Positions 47,657 through 57,317 of a stretch of 64,000 bases of DNA are shown piece by piece. Numbering within the stretch: position 1 is the stretch's first letter; each line of letters begins with the position of its first letter. The notes beneath the pieces were generated by a model that worked only from the letters and a program-made list of their open reading frames with translations, searched no databases and was not told where the DNA came from. The position numbers and the translations under genes are program-made. This DNA comes from Bacteroides_E sp964528875 (GTDB taxonomy: Bacteria > Bacteroidota > Bacteroidia > Bacteroidales > Bacteroidaceae): positions 1 through 64,000 of the forward strand of contig CAZGUI010000003.1 in the NCBI GenBank assembly GCA_964528875.1. Direction: 5' to 3'.

Positions 47657-47695
47657 AAGCACTATCAAAATGACAGAATAAATCAAAATTATTAG

Positions 47696-47732
47696 AACCA
47701 GTGCATAAAATGCACATTTGATGGTTTTTTTA
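47696..47732 (+). terminator. Terminator after the GH88-GH2 operon, overlapping the susC HTCS box
   Basis: AACCA-GTGCAT-AAA-ATGCAC then ATTTGA and TGGTT forms a two-part stem followed by a T run. Its T run lies within the element at 47721-47755, so the GH2 transcript would end just where the susC promoter begins. Confidence 0.7.
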
Positions 47733-47784
47733 AAATGATTGAATGAATATCGAAAACAAAAAATAACATAAACACATAGTTTTG
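47721..47784 (+). promoter_or_regulatory. HTCS-box promoter of susC/susD
   Basis: The 35-bp element at 47721-47755 matches the GH88 element, followed after 21 bases by a -7 box TAGTTTTG (47777-47784). No TTTG at -33 is visible, as expected for a promoter needing the HTCS. The leader would be about 25 bases long. Confidence 0.68.
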
Positions 47785-47814
47785 TATTACAATATAATTT
47801 CAATAATCGAATAT

Positions 47815-50800
47815 ATGAAAAACAAATTATTAAAAACAAAAACCTTATTACTTACAGGGCTATTATTATTTTGCTCCTCGGTAATTATGGCTTTACCTAA
47901 TGATGTCCTTCAACAAAGAAGAATTACAGGAACAATTACAGATGAAACAAAAGAACCTTTAACCGGTGTTACTGTTATCGTCAAGGGTACAGCAAGTGGA
48001 ACCATTACCGATTTAGATGGCAATTACTCCATTGAGGTACCAGACAACAAAACCGTGTTGGAGTTCTCTTACATTGGTTTCAACTCGCAAACCATAACCG
48101 TAGGAAATCAAAATACCATAAATGTAGTCTTAAAAGAAGACACAAAAGTACTCGACGAAGTAGTGGTTGTAGGGTATGGAACACAGAAAAAAGCAAACCT
48201 TACAGGTGCTGTAACTGCGATTGAGGGAGCTACTATTGCTTCTAAGTCAACCTCTGATGCATTATCCGCATTACAAGGTGAAATGCCTGGAGTTACCGTA
48301 CTTAGAAGTAGTGGACAACCCGGGTCTGAAACTTCAGGTGTTCGCATTCGTGGATTTTCTTCCATCAATAATGCACAAGCATTAGTATTAATAGATGGAA
48401 TTGAAGGAAGTCTAGCTACAATAAACCCTCAGGATATTGAAAATATATCTGTATTAAAAGATGCTGCCGCATCAGCCATTTATGGAGCTAAATCTGCCGC
48501 AGGGGTAATCTTAGTTACCACAAAATCAGGAGCTGATAGTAAAGGTGGAAGAGCCAAGATATCTTATAATGGTTATTTTGCAATAAATACCCCCACAAGA
48601 GCTCCTAAGCGCTTATCTGCTTGGGAAGAACAAGAATTTATTAATGAATCTCGCATTCAAGAAAAAGGAACTCCTGAATGGAATGAAGAACGTTCGTCTT
48701 GGGTTGCAAATCCTAATTTCAACTATAGACCAAACACCAATGGCCGTTGGGAATATTTCGAAGCCACAAACTGGATTGACGAGGGTACTCGTGATTTTAC
48801 GACTCAACAAAGTCACAACGTATCTATTTCCGGAGGAAGTAAACAATTAAACTACTTGGTTTCAGCGGGTTATTTTCAGAAGAATGGATTTCTTAAATAC
48901 GGGCCGGATAAAAACGACAGATACAATCTAAAATTAAGATTGAATGCTGAGTTAAATAAATACATGGACTTAAGTGTCAATGCAAGTTACGAAGGAAAAT
49001 TCAACGAAACCATTCCTTATAACAACTCATCTAATAGAGATAGTGGAGCTAAAAATGTACTAAACTCTCTATACCGAATTAGAGGAAGACAACCTATTTT
49101 TAGTCCAATAGAAGACTTTAATAAAGGAGGATATAATGGTGATTTGAACGTGAATCCGATAGACATTATGAAAAATGGTGGTATTGATGAGCTTCGCTCA
49201 GAATCCATGATGGCTAAAGGGGAAATTACAGTAAAGAATCTATTCAAAGGATTTAAGTTAAAACTTAACGCTGCACGCAGAGCATCCTATTACAATCGCA
49301 AAGTTGAAAGGAAGACACTTCTTTGGTATGATATGATAGGATCTACTATACGCAATAGAGCGAATGATCCTAGCGAATTACAAAAAACCAGATATTATCG
49401 TTTCAGAGATAACTTTGAGGCACTTGCATACTATGACTTTAACCGAAATAAACACAGTTTAAATACCTTAGTAGGTGCATCTTATGAAAATTATAGAAAT
49501 GACCAAATAACAGGAATAGCAAAGAAACAAAATTCAGAAGAACTCTTCTCATTCAACTCTTATGAAAGTGTTGAGGGTGCTAATAGCAGGTTAGAAGATG
49601 CTATTTCTACAAGTGCAATGATGTCTTATTTTGGAAGAGTGAATTATAACTTTGCTGAAAGATACTTATTTGAAGCAAATCTACGTGTAGATGGTAGTTC
49701 AAAACTAGAACCAGGAAATCGTTGGAAAGCGTTCCCTTCTTTCTCCGCAGGATGGCGTGTCAGTGAAGAAAAATGGTTCAAAGTACCTGTTATAAGCAAC
49801 TTAAAAGCAAGAGTTTCATGGGGACAACTAGGTGTTGGTGATGTCTTAGGAGATTATGACTACCTATCGATGTTGGAACATGGTACACATATGGGAGAAA
49901 AAATGGTATATCAAAAACAACTTGCATCTAAAGGAAAAAGTTGGGAGATAGTAACTACAACCAATATTGGTTTAGATATTAATCTACTATCCAATCGATT
50001 AACCATAGTCGCAGACTATTACTGGAAATCGAATAAAGATATGATTATTCCCTATACTCTACCTTCAACTGTTGGTGTAAATGAGCCCAAAGGAAATTTA
50101 GGTGAGATGAAAATGTGGGGTTGGGAATTTGAAATAGGTTGGAGAGATAAAATCAATCAATTAAACTATCAAGTGAGTTTCAATATTTCAGATAGCCAAA
50201 ATGAGGTAACCAAATTGGATAATGCCAGTGAATTTAAAGCCGGAACTAAAGACTTTCTTCAAGGACACCCTATAAATACAATTTGGGGATATCAAACCAA
50301 TGGATACTGGTCAAGTAGAGAAGAGTATTTGGCTTATAAAGAGGCGAATCCCGGTTATAGAACCTTAGATAATGATGCTAAGATATCAGGAGGAGATGTG
50401 AGATATGTAGCACAAGGAGATGGAAAACATCCCGTGGAGAATGGTGGAACAATAGAGAACCCTGGAGATTTAATCCTTTTAGGAAATACAACACCTAGAT
50501 ACACCTACGGGGTAAACTTGAGCTTACAGTGGAAAAATTTCGATTTTTCTATGTTATGGCAAGGGGTTGCTAAACGAAAGATTCTAATTCAAACTGAAAC
50601 TATGGCTCCTTTTTACCAATCTTACAATATGCCTTGGACTATTCATCGCGACTACTGGACACCAGAAAACCCAGATGCCTATTGGCCTCGTTTGTACAAT
50701 GGAAGTTCATTTAACTTTCAACCATCCGACAAATGGGTACAAGATGCTTCTTACATCCGTTTGAAAAACGTACAGCTAGGGTATACTATACCAATTAAGA

Positions 50801-50961
50801 AAACGATAGTAGACAGATTTAGAGTCTATGTTTCAGGAGATGATGTTTGGGAACACACTAATTTAATGAATGTCTTTGACCCTGAAGTGGGTAATAATGT
50901 TTCAGCAAACTATTATCCCTTCTTCCGTAGTTGGACTGTAGGTGTTAACTTAACTTTTTAA
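47815..50961 (+). CDS. susC: SusC-like TonB-dependent glycan transporter
   Basis: Outer-membrane transporter of 1048 residues. I use the ATG at 47815 because it starts the signal peptide (KTKTLLLTGLLLFCSSVIMA); the upstream in-frame ATG would put 11 residues before it. Order: CarboxypepD_reg-like domain (ITGTITDETKEPLTGVTVIV), the region DEVVVVGYGTQKKANLTGAV, plug (ALVLIDGIEGSLATINPQD, ISVLKDAAASAIYGAKSAAG) and barrel ending TVGVNLTF. It takes oligosaccharides through the outer membrane with its SusD partner, which starts 10 bp downstream. Transcription probably depends on the HTCS via the conserved upstream element. Confidence 0.95.
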   Translation: MKNKLLKTKTLLLTGLLLFCSSVIMALPNDVLQQRRITGTITDETKEPLTGVTVIVKGTASGTITDLDGNYSIEVPDNKTVLEFSYIGFNSQTITVGNQNTINVVLKEDTKVLDEVVVVGYGTQKKANLTGAVTAIEGATIASKSTSDALSALQGEMPGVTVLRSSGQPGSETSGVRIRGFSSINNAQALVLIDGIEGSLATINPQDIENISVLKDAAASAIYGAKSAAGVILVTTKSGADSKGGRAKISYNGYFAINTPTRAPKRLSAWEEQEFINESRIQEKGTPEWNEERSSWVANPNFNYRPNTNGRWEYFEATNWIDEGTRDFTTQQSHNVSISGGSKQLNYLVSAGYFQKNGFLKYGPDKNDRYNLKLRLNAELNKYMDLSVNASYEGKFNETIPYNNSSNRDSGAKNVLNSLYRIRGRQPIFSPIEDFNKGGYNGDLNVNPIDIMKNGGIDELRSESMMAKGEITVKNLFKGFKLKLNAARRASYYNRKVERKTLLWYDMIGSTIRNRANDPSELQKTRYYRFRDNFEALAYYDFNRNKHSLNTLVGASYENYRNDQITGIAKKQNSEELFSFNSYESVEGANSRLEDAISTSAMMSYFGRVNYNFAERYLFEANLRVDGSSKLEPGNRWKAFPSFSAGWRVSEEKWFKVPVISNLKARVSWGQLGVGDVLGDYDYLSMLEHGTHMGEKMVYQKQLASKGKSWEIVTTTNIGLDINLLSNRLTIVADYYWKSNKDMIIPYTLPSTVGVNEPKGNLGEMKMWGWEFEIGWRDKINQLNYQVSFNISDSQNEVTKLDNASEFKAGTKDFLQGHPINTIWGYQTNGYWSSREEYLAYKEANPGYRTLDNDAKISGGDVRYVAQGDGKHPVENGGTIENPGDLILLGNTTPRYTYGVNLSLQWKNFDFSMLWQGVAKRKILIQTETMAPFYQSYNMPWTIHRDYWTPENPDAYWPRLYNGSSFNFQPSDKWVQDASYIRLKNVQLGYTIPIKKTIVDRFRVYVSGDDVWEHTNLMNVFDPEVGNNVSANYYPFFRSWTVGVNLTF

Positions 50962-50971
50962 TTTAGTAGCC

Positions 50972-52639
50972 ATGAAATTTATGAAAAAAACATATTTACT
51001 TTTTGTAGCATTGATATATATTGTATCCTCTTGCTCGCTAGAGAAGTATCCGGAAGTAGAATTTAATGATAATACATTTTGGAAAACAGAAAAAGATCTC
51101 CAAACAGCTAGCATTAAATTCTATAGTCAACTTACAGGTTTTTATCATGACCTAAGATCTGATGAATTAGTAGCAAAATCAGCAAATAGAATATCTTCTG
51201 GAAACCGCCCTGTACCGGTTGAAGATGCAACATGGGAAAATCCATATAAATATATTTATACAGCAAATAAAATATTGGATTTTGCACCACGTATAACTAG
51301 TTTAACTGAAAAAGAATTAAATGGATGGTTAGCGGAAGCCTGCTTCTTTAGAGCCTATAATTATTTTGACTTAGTGAAAAAATATGGGGATGTTCCATTA
51401 ATTCTAAAATCATTTGACGACCCTAAAGATCCAGTTATATACAGCGCAAGAACACCTAGAGAAGATGTAATTCAACAATGCTATGCAGATTTAGAGTTTG
51501 CAGTTAAATGGTTACCTACCAATGCAAAACTGCCTAAAAGTAAATGGGGTAATGTAACACGTTCTTCAGCATTGGGACTCATTGTTCGTATTGGATTGTA
51601 TGAAGGAACTTTTGGAAAATATCACAAATTGGATAATGACTACCAAGCACACCTTAAAAAATCAATTGATGCAGCAGAGGATTTAAAGAAAGAAGGACAC
51701 GATTTATATCCAAACTTCCAGGATTTATTCACATTCAAAGGAGAAGGGAAAGAAAATAAAGAAAACATATTTGTTAAAGTATATGGTCCAAATGGAGCAG
51801 GAACAGTAGTACACGGCAATTCCAGACAAATGGAAAATACAGTGACCCTAACTCGTCAAATGGTTGATTTATTTTTATACGAAGATGGCTTACCTAGAAG
51901 CAAATCTAAGCACGCTATTATTAACGAAAAAAGCTTCAATGATATATTTCAGAATCGTGATCCACGCTTAGGTATGACTATTTTTGGAATAAACGAAGTC
52001 GCATATGGAAACAAAGAATTTATTCCTTTACAAAACAACCCAGGTTTTGGTTACCCCCTAAAGAAAGGGTTTATGCAAGAAGAATGGGCTACAAGTAGTA
52101 AAGAAACAGTAGATAAAATGTTGATACGTTATGCTGAAATTCTACTTTCATACGCAGAAGCACTGTATGAGCAAAATGGAAAAATCACAGATCAACAACT
52201 GGAAGAAACCGTAAATAAAGTTCGTGAAAGAGCGGGACTTACAGTAAAACTAACTAACGATTTTGTTACAGAAAACAACTTGGATATGTTAGAGGAAATT
52301 CGCAGAGAACGTACGATTGAATTTATTGATGAAGGATTTAGATACGATGATATTATTCGTTGGAAGATAGCAGAAAAAGTGCTACCTGTAGCCATAATAG
52401 GAGTTAAGTTTGTTGACGAAGAAGGTCCAGCTGGTAAACGAGATCAAATTAACGACAGACTTACAGATTCTCAAGGAAAACTTGATGGAGCTCCAGTCTA
52501 TGATGATGTGGATATGTTTGTTATAGAAAAAGCTGATACTCGTCAATTTGACCCGAAAAAAGATTATTTATATCCAGTACCTAAAAAAGAAATTATTCGT
52601 TCAAAGAATGCTGTTACACAAAATCCTAATTGGGACTAA
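50972..52639 (+). CDS. susD: SusD-like glycan-binding lipoprotein
   Basis: Surface lipoprotein of 555 residues with lipobox VSSCSLEKYP near residue 21 and the acidic/aromatic SusD opening. The TPR-like helices contain WLAEACFFRAYNYFDLVKKYGDVPLI (about 119-144) and the RagB/SusD block MLIRYAEILLSYAEALYEQNG (about 380-400). The end is PVPKKEIIRSKNAVTQNPNWD, typical of the family. It forms the lid over SusC and binds the polysaccharide. It is 15 bp before the next lipoprotein gene. Either of two ATGs, nine bases apart, could be the start. Confidence 0.94.
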   Translation: MKFMKKTYLLFVALIYIVSSCSLEKYPEVEFNDNTFWKTEKDLQTASIKFYSQLTGFYHDLRSDELVAKSANRISSGNRPVPVEDATWENPYKYIYTANKILDFAPRITSLTEKELNGWLAEACFFRAYNYFDLVKKYGDVPLILKSFDDPKDPVIYSARTPREDVIQQCYADLEFAVKWLPTNAKLPKSKWGNVTRSSALGLIVRIGLYEGTFGKYHKLDNDYQAHLKKSIDAAEDLKKEGHDLYPNFQDLFTFKGEGKENKENIFVKVYGPNGAGTVVHGNSRQMENTVTLTRQMVDLFLYEDGLPRSKSKHAIINEKSFNDIFQNRDPRLGMTIFGINEVAYGNKEFIPLQNNPGFGYPLKKGFMQEEWATSSKETVDKMLIRYAEILLSYAEALYEQNGKITDQQLEETVNKVRERAGLTVKLTNDFVTENNLDMLEEIRRERTIEFIDEGFRYDDIIRWKIAEKVLPVAIIGVKFVDEEGPAGKRDQINDRLTDSQGKLDGAPVYDDVDMFVIEKADTRQFDPKKDYLYPVPKKEIIRSKNAVTQNPNWD

Positions 52640-52654
52640 TAAAACAAAGAAATC

Positions 52655-53188
52655 ATGAAAAAACTAATATTCATAATCATATTACTCCTTGGTTCTTTAA
52701 CCTTCTTCAGTTGTGAAGATGAATGGGGAAATGGAGCCCCTGAAATGGAACACGTATATTATACCGGATTCCAAGAGTGGGGGAAATTCAACAATAAATT
52801 TGAATACAATGTAGAGCAAGGTGAAACTATTGAGATACCTATTGAGTTTCATAGTGAACGCACTCGTAAATACAATGTAACCACTTATTTTTATGTAGGT
52901 GATGAGCTAGTAAAAGGTACTGACTTTGAAATTGTAGACGAAAAAGATAGTGTGATTAATCCTGATGAAAATGGAGCTTACGCAATAACTTGGAAAAAAG
53001 TTCAAAAAGGAATTCATAACGTAAAGGTTAAAGCATTAAAGGGTGCTAAAGGGGCATTTACACTGCACACTTTCGATCCTAAAGCAGGAAAGATTAAGCA
53101 TCCCGATAATATAACCAATAGTCAAACTAACGATTATGAAGTAAGAGCTTTTAGTCAGAACTACAAGGTCACAATAAAAATTAAATAA
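52655..53188 (+). CDS. Small surface lipoprotein of the PUL (SusE position, DUF1735-like)
   Basis: Lipoprotein of 177 residues with the lipobox LTFFSC near residue 20 followed by EDEWGNG, an acidic surface-export context. The mature part is all beta: a segment resembling DUF1735/BT_3987-type N-terminal Ig-like domains (EYNVEQGETIEIPIEFHSE, VTTYFYVGDELVKGTDFEIV). It has no obvious separate carbohydrate-binding module and is short for a surface glycan-binding protein. It follows susD by 15 bp and ends at a terminator, so it closes the susCD operon. A role in holding the glycan or stabilising SusCD is inferred from place only. Confidence 0.7.
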   Translation: MKKLIFIIILLLGSLTFFSCEDEWGNGAPEMEHVYYTGFQEWGKFNNKFEYNVEQGETIEIPIEFHSERTRKYNVTTYFYVGDELVKGTDFEIVDEKDSVINPDENGAYAITWKKVQKGIHNVKVKALKGAKGAFTLHTFDPKAGKIKHPDNITNSQTNDYEVRAFSQNYKVTIKIK

Positions 53189-53211
53189 TAAGGCCCTTCT
53201 TAATTAGCAAA

Positions 53212-53250
53212 AATGGGGGTGTTTCACTTATAGGAACACTCCCATTTTTA
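53212..53250 (+). terminator. Terminator of the susCD operon
   Basis: AATGGGGGTGTT pairs with AACACTCCCATT (one G-U pair) around 11 bases, followed by TTTT. It lies 24 bp after the lipoprotein stop. The lyase gene begins 55 bp later and so needs its own promoter or read-through. Confidence 0.85.
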
Positions 53251-53304
53251 TAACCTTAAGAATTAAAGTGACGCACATTTTATAAGACTTTTAATACTCT
53301 GTCT

Positions 53305-54483
53305 ATGAAACCCATATACCTATTTATTTTGTGCATCTTGTTACCTACTCTTACCTTATCTAATGGCTTAATTACTTTAGAGCAACTCCATAAAGTAAAA
53401 CTACTAAAAGGCAATCAACTAGAGAAGCATCAGGCCTATCAAGAGTTGATTAGGAAAGCCAACCAAGAGCTGAATCGAACCATACCTTCAATAAAAGATA
53501 AAGAGATTACAGCTAAATCTAACAACAAACAGGACTATATTAGCATAGGTCGCTACTGGTGGCCTGATACCACTCAATTGGATGGATTACCTTATATCCG
53601 AAAAGACGGAGTTCCTAACCCGGAAATCAAAAAACTAGACCGGTATAAATTAGATAGACTAACCCATGCAGTAAGCTGTCTGACTTACGCCTATCACTTC
53701 ACCAATGATGAAAAATATGCCCGTAAAGCAATGGAACACATTAGGATGTGGTTTATAGACAAAAATACTAGAATGAACCCGCATCTAAACTTTGCTCAAG
53801 TCATAAGAGGTCATAATAAAGATAACGGACGCAGTGAAGGCATTATTGACACCTATGGTTTTATCAATATGGTGCAATGTTTTGAACTATTATCCGAATC
53901 ATCTGCAATGAGTAAAAGGGAATATCAAGAATTAAAAAAATGGTTTTCGGATTTTCTAAACTGGTTATTAACTAGCGAGCTAGGTAAGCAATGCGCACAA
54001 GCTAAAAACAATCACGCTGTAGCCTATGATGTTCAGGTAGTAGCGTACGCCTTGTTCACAGAAAATGAAAATATAGCCAAAGAGGTTATAGCAAATTTCC
54101 CTAAAAAAAGACTTCATAAACAAATCAATTCGGATGGCAGTCAACCCTATGAATTGGATCGAACATTAGCTATGCACTACTCCATTTTTAATTTGAATCA
54201 TATATTGGACTTCTGTACTTTAGCACAAAAAATCGATATTGATCTATATTCAAAAGAAGAAAGTATTGAGAAAGCAATCGCTTATCTCTCCCAATTTATA
54301 GGAAAAGAAAAACAAGACTTTCCCTATAAACAAATTAACGGTTGGGATGAAAGCCAATCAGCACTTTGCTGGCTTATTCAGCGAAGCACTCTGTTTCAGT
54401 TGAACAACCAATACAACGGTCTTTTTAAGACCTATTGCAAAACTCCTGACTCTGATATAAAATGGCTTATATATACTCTTTAA
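53305..54483 (+). CDS. PL38-like polysaccharide lyase (alginate_lyase fold)
   Basis: Secreted protein of 392 residues with a signal peptide (about 1-20). It has the alpha/alpha toroid signatures of the alginate_lyase (PF05426) group: GRYWWPDTTQLDGLPYIRKDG (about 84-104), RLTHAVSCLTYAYHFTNDEKYA, and KNNHAVAYDVQ (about 234-244) with the Asn/His/Tyr that usually form the active site. DGSQPYELDRTLAMHYS follows. The WPxxxxxDGLPYxRRDG form recalls PL38, whose known members cut beta-1,4-glucuronan. With GH88 in the locus it would generate the unsaturated uronates that GH88 removes. A glucuronate-containing substrate is more likely than alginate, since no alginate monomer genes are present. Confidence 0.8.
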   Translation: MKPIYLFILCILLPTLTLSNGLITLEQLHKVKLLKGNQLEKHQAYQELIRKANQELNRTIPSIKDKEITAKSNNKQDYISIGRYWWPDTTQLDGLPYIRKDGVPNPEIKKLDRYKLDRLTHAVSCLTYAYHFTNDEKYARKAMEHIRMWFIDKNTRMNPHLNFAQVIRGHNKDNGRSEGIIDTYGFINMVQCFELLSESSAMSKREYQELKKWFSDFLNWLLTSELGKQCAQAKNNHAVAYDVQVVAYALFTENENIAKEVIANFPKKRLHKQINSDGSQPYELDRTLAMHYSIFNLNHILDFCTLAQKIDIDLYSKEESIEKAIAYLSQFIGKEKQDFPYKQINGWDESQSALCWLIQRSTLFQLNNQYNGLFKTYCKTPDSDIKWLIYTL

Positions 54484-54535
54484 TCGCTTTTTTAATTAAA
54501 TTAAAATCTTAACTATTCTATAATCTTATAATAAT

Positions 54536-57163
54536 ATGATGAGAAAATTCTTTATCCTATTTCTCCTTAGCATACTAGTAAACATACATTTGTTTGCAGG
54601 AGTAAAATACTCAATGAATGAGGCCTGGCGCTTTCAGTTAACGACAAACAAAGAAGCGTATAAGAAAGACTTTAATGATAAGGATTGGGAAGTGGTATCC
54701 ATTCCTCATACATGGAATGACCAAGATGCCACAGATGAAACACCCGGATACTTCAGAGGTGAAGGTTGGTATCGTAAAAACACGTTTATTGGCAATCAAG
54801 CAAAAGATAAAGTGGTGTATCTTTACTTTGAAGGAGCCAACCAAGTAACCGATGTGTATATCAATGAACACTTTGTGGGGCAACACAAAGGGGGATATAC
54901 CCGCTTTAGTTTTGACATTACCCCTTACATTCAAACGGATGCATATAACTCCATAGCCATCAGAGTAGACAATAGTCACAATGAACTCATTCCCCCACTC
55001 GATGCCGATTTTACATTCTTTGGAGGAATCTATCGGGATATCTATCTTCAAATAGAAAATCAAATACACCTTTCACTAAATGATAAGTCGTCGGGAGGAG
55101 TTTACATCACAACGCCTCACGTATCGAATGAAAAAGCAGAAGTATCGGTCAAATCCTTAATCAATAACCGGAATACAGACAAAAGAAAAGTGACAATAGA
55201 ACAATGCATTCTTTCACCAAATGGAGAACAGATTGCAAAATCATCTAAAAAAATAAACTTAGCGGGTAAAGCAGAGCATATAGTCCATAATGAAAGCTTC
55301 CACATTACAAATCCTGAACTGTGGTCTACACACACTCCTAATAGATATACATTGCGTACCATTATTCGAGACAGTAAGAACAACCAACTATTAGATGAGT
55401 CGATAGAAAACTTTGGCTTACGTTGGTTTTCCATTGACGCTGAAAAAGGATTTTTCCTAAATGGTGAGCATATAAAACTAATGGGAACTTGTCGCCACCA
55501 ATGTTTCAAAGATATGGGCATTGCTTTAGAAGATGAGTTACATATACGTGACGTGTATTTATTGAAGAATATGGGAGGAAACTATCTTCGTATTGCTCAC
55601 TATCCACAAGACCCGTTAATCTTGGATTTATGCGACAGATTGGGTATTTTGACTTCTGTAGAAATACCGGTAATCAATGCAGTTACAGAAAAAGAAGAAT
55701 ACCTAAAAAACTCCATTGGTATGATGGATGAAATGATGAAGCAAAACTTTAATCATCCTTCATTGGTTATCTGGACCTATATGAATGAAATAATGCTCCG
55801 TCCTCCTTATAAAACAAACACGGAGGAATATAAGACCTATTGTAAAGAGGTTCACAGACAAGCAACAGCCATAGAAAAACACATACGAACTTTAGACCCC
55901 TACCGATATACTCAAATACCTTATCACGCAGGATTCAACAGATATGAAGATGCCAAATTGAGTTCCATACCTATGACCATTGGATTGAATTTATATATGG
56001 GATGGTACTCTCCGGGAATAGAAAACATAGAGCGTGTTATTCTTAGATTCAAAGAAAGAAATCCTAACATTCCTTTATTTGTGAGTGAATATGGTGCCGA
56101 TGTGGATACAAGGATACACAGTGAGTTTCCCGAACGTTTTGATTTCAGTGTAGAATTTGGTGACCTTTTTCACGAACACTACTTAAAGGTATTCTTGAAA
56201 CACGATTTTATTGTAGGAACAAACATCTGGAATTTAAACGACTTCCACTCTGAAAGTAGAACGGATGCAGTACCTCACATTAATTGCAAAGGGATTACCG
56301 GATTAGATAGAACACCTAAAAACACGTATTACCTCTATAAAGCTCACCTAACAACTGAACCTTTTATTAAGATAGCTTCGGCAGACTGGAAATATAGAGC
56401 GGGAGCAGATCATAAACAAACGATAAAAGTATATACCAACCAAAAATCGGTGGATTTATATCATAATGGAACGCATGTAGGGACATTACCTGTAGTTGAT
56501 GGTATAGCTCAAACCACTCTTGCGTTTGTAAATGGTATAAACCAACTAAAAGCTGAAGCAAACTCAGTATCAGATGTTACAGACATTGAATACAGGTTAT
56601 TACCCAACTCAATGGGTCAAGAGTTTGAGGAACTCAATGTTCTCTTGGGAACTCAGCGTTCATTCGAAGACAAAACATTTAAAACAGCTTGGATACCTGA
56701 TAAGGAATATGAAAAAGGAAGTTGGGGATACATAGGAGGTAAACCTTTTAGAGCGGGTAAACTTCCTGCAGCTGATATCGACATCAAAAATACTGATAAA
56801 GACCCTATTTTCCAGACTCAACGAGTAAATATAGAAGGGTTCCGGGCAGATGTTCCCAATGGAAGATATTACATCTATTTATATTGGGCTGACTTAAACA
56901 GATTAGAAGATAAAGAGGCCTTGGTTTACAATTTAGGGAGCGATAGCAGTTATCAAAATGCACAGCCTAGAATTTTTGATGTGTCCATAAACAATCAAGC
57001 AGTTTTAAATCAATACGATATACCCTCAGAAGTAGGTGTAGGCAGAGCTATCATCAAAAAATTTGAAATCCACACCATGGATAATCAAGGTATTAAAATT
57101 AATTTCACCCCCATCAAAGGTGAAACCATATTAAATGCCATACGTATAGTAAAAATAGACTAA
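54536..57163 (+). CDS. GH2 family beta-glycosidase with C-terminal malectin-like domain
   Basis: Secreted protein of 875 residues with a signal peptide at 1-21. Sugar-binding jelly roll (MNEAWRFQLTTNKE onward), Ig-like domain, and TIM barrel from about residue 305 (FFLNGEHIKLMGTCRHQ). The acid/base glutamate is in WTYMNEIMLRPPY (about 417) and the nucleophile in LFVSEYGADVDTR (about 517). Past residue about 680 a malectin-like beta domain follows (FRADVPNGRYYIYLYWADL, FDVSINNQAVLNQYD). It differs from the 831-residue GH2 of the same PUL, so the two probably cut different linkages. It is the last gene of the locus, 52 bp behind the lyase. Confidence 0.87.
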   Translation: MMRKFFILFLLSILVNIHLFAGVKYSMNEAWRFQLTTNKEAYKKDFNDKDWEVVSIPHTWNDQDATDETPGYFRGEGWYRKNTFIGNQAKDKVVYLYFEGANQVTDVYINEHFVGQHKGGYTRFSFDITPYIQTDAYNSIAIRVDNSHNELIPPLDADFTFFGGIYRDIYLQIENQIHLSLNDKSSGGVYITTPHVSNEKAEVSVKSLINNRNTDKRKVTIEQCILSPNGEQIAKSSKKINLAGKAEHIVHNESFHITNPELWSTHTPNRYTLRTIIRDSKNNQLLDESIENFGLRWFSIDAEKGFFLNGEHIKLMGTCRHQCFKDMGIALEDELHIRDVYLLKNMGGNYLRIAHYPQDPLILDLCDRLGILTSVEIPVINAVTEKEEYLKNSIGMMDEMMKQNFNHPSLVIWTYMNEIMLRPPYKTNTEEYKTYCKEVHRQATAIEKHIRTLDPYRYTQIPYHAGFNRYEDAKLSSIPMTIGLNLYMGWYSPGIENIERVILRFKERNPNIPLFVSEYGADVDTRIHSEFPERFDFSVEFGDLFHEHYLKVFLKHDFIVGTNIWNLNDFHSESRTDAVPHINCKGITGLDRTPKNTYYLYKAHLTTEPFIKIASADWKYRAGADHKQTIKVYTNQKSVDLYHNGTHVGTLPVVDGIAQTTLAFVNGINQLKAEANSVSDVTDIEYRLLPNSMGQEFEELNVLLGTQRSFEDKTFKTAWIPDKEYEKGSWGYIGGKPFRAGKLPAADIDIKNTDKDPIFQTQRVNIEGFRADVPNGRYYIYLYWADLNRLEDKEALVYNLGSDSSYQNAQPRIFDVSINNQAVLNQYDIPSEVGVGRAIIKKFEIHTMDNQGIKINFTPIKGETILNAIRIVKID

Positions 57164-57218
57164 TTTGTTTTTTGTCAAACACCACTCTTGTTGATTTAGG
57201 TGTTTCGTTCCATTCATT

Positions 57219-57258
57219 AAAAACGAGTTACAGGGCAACCCTTGTAACTCGTTTTTTT
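57219..57258 (+). terminator. Terminator at the end of the PUL
   Basis: ACGAGTTACA pairs with TGTAACTCGT; the stem is extended by GGG/CCC around the loop and followed by seven T. Located 56 bp after the GH2 stop. The A run on its left side could also make it work on the minus strand. Confidence 0.9.
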
Positions 57259-57317
57259 ATGGAGCATTTTACCCAATAAACACCCCCCAGTTCTACGCCT
57301 TGTACCCTCACTTTATT

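Noticed and set aside
47618..47839. Minus-strand 73-residue ORF over the susC upstream region
   Set aside because: It covers the HTCS box, two terminators and the susC start, and its Phe/Leu/Ile-rich sequence reflects AT-rich regulatory DNA.
53305..54483. Alginate utilisation locus
   Set aside because: The lyase has the alginate_lyase fold, but no second alginate lyase, DEH reductase or KDG genes are present, while GH88 and GH2 point to glucuronate-containing glycans.
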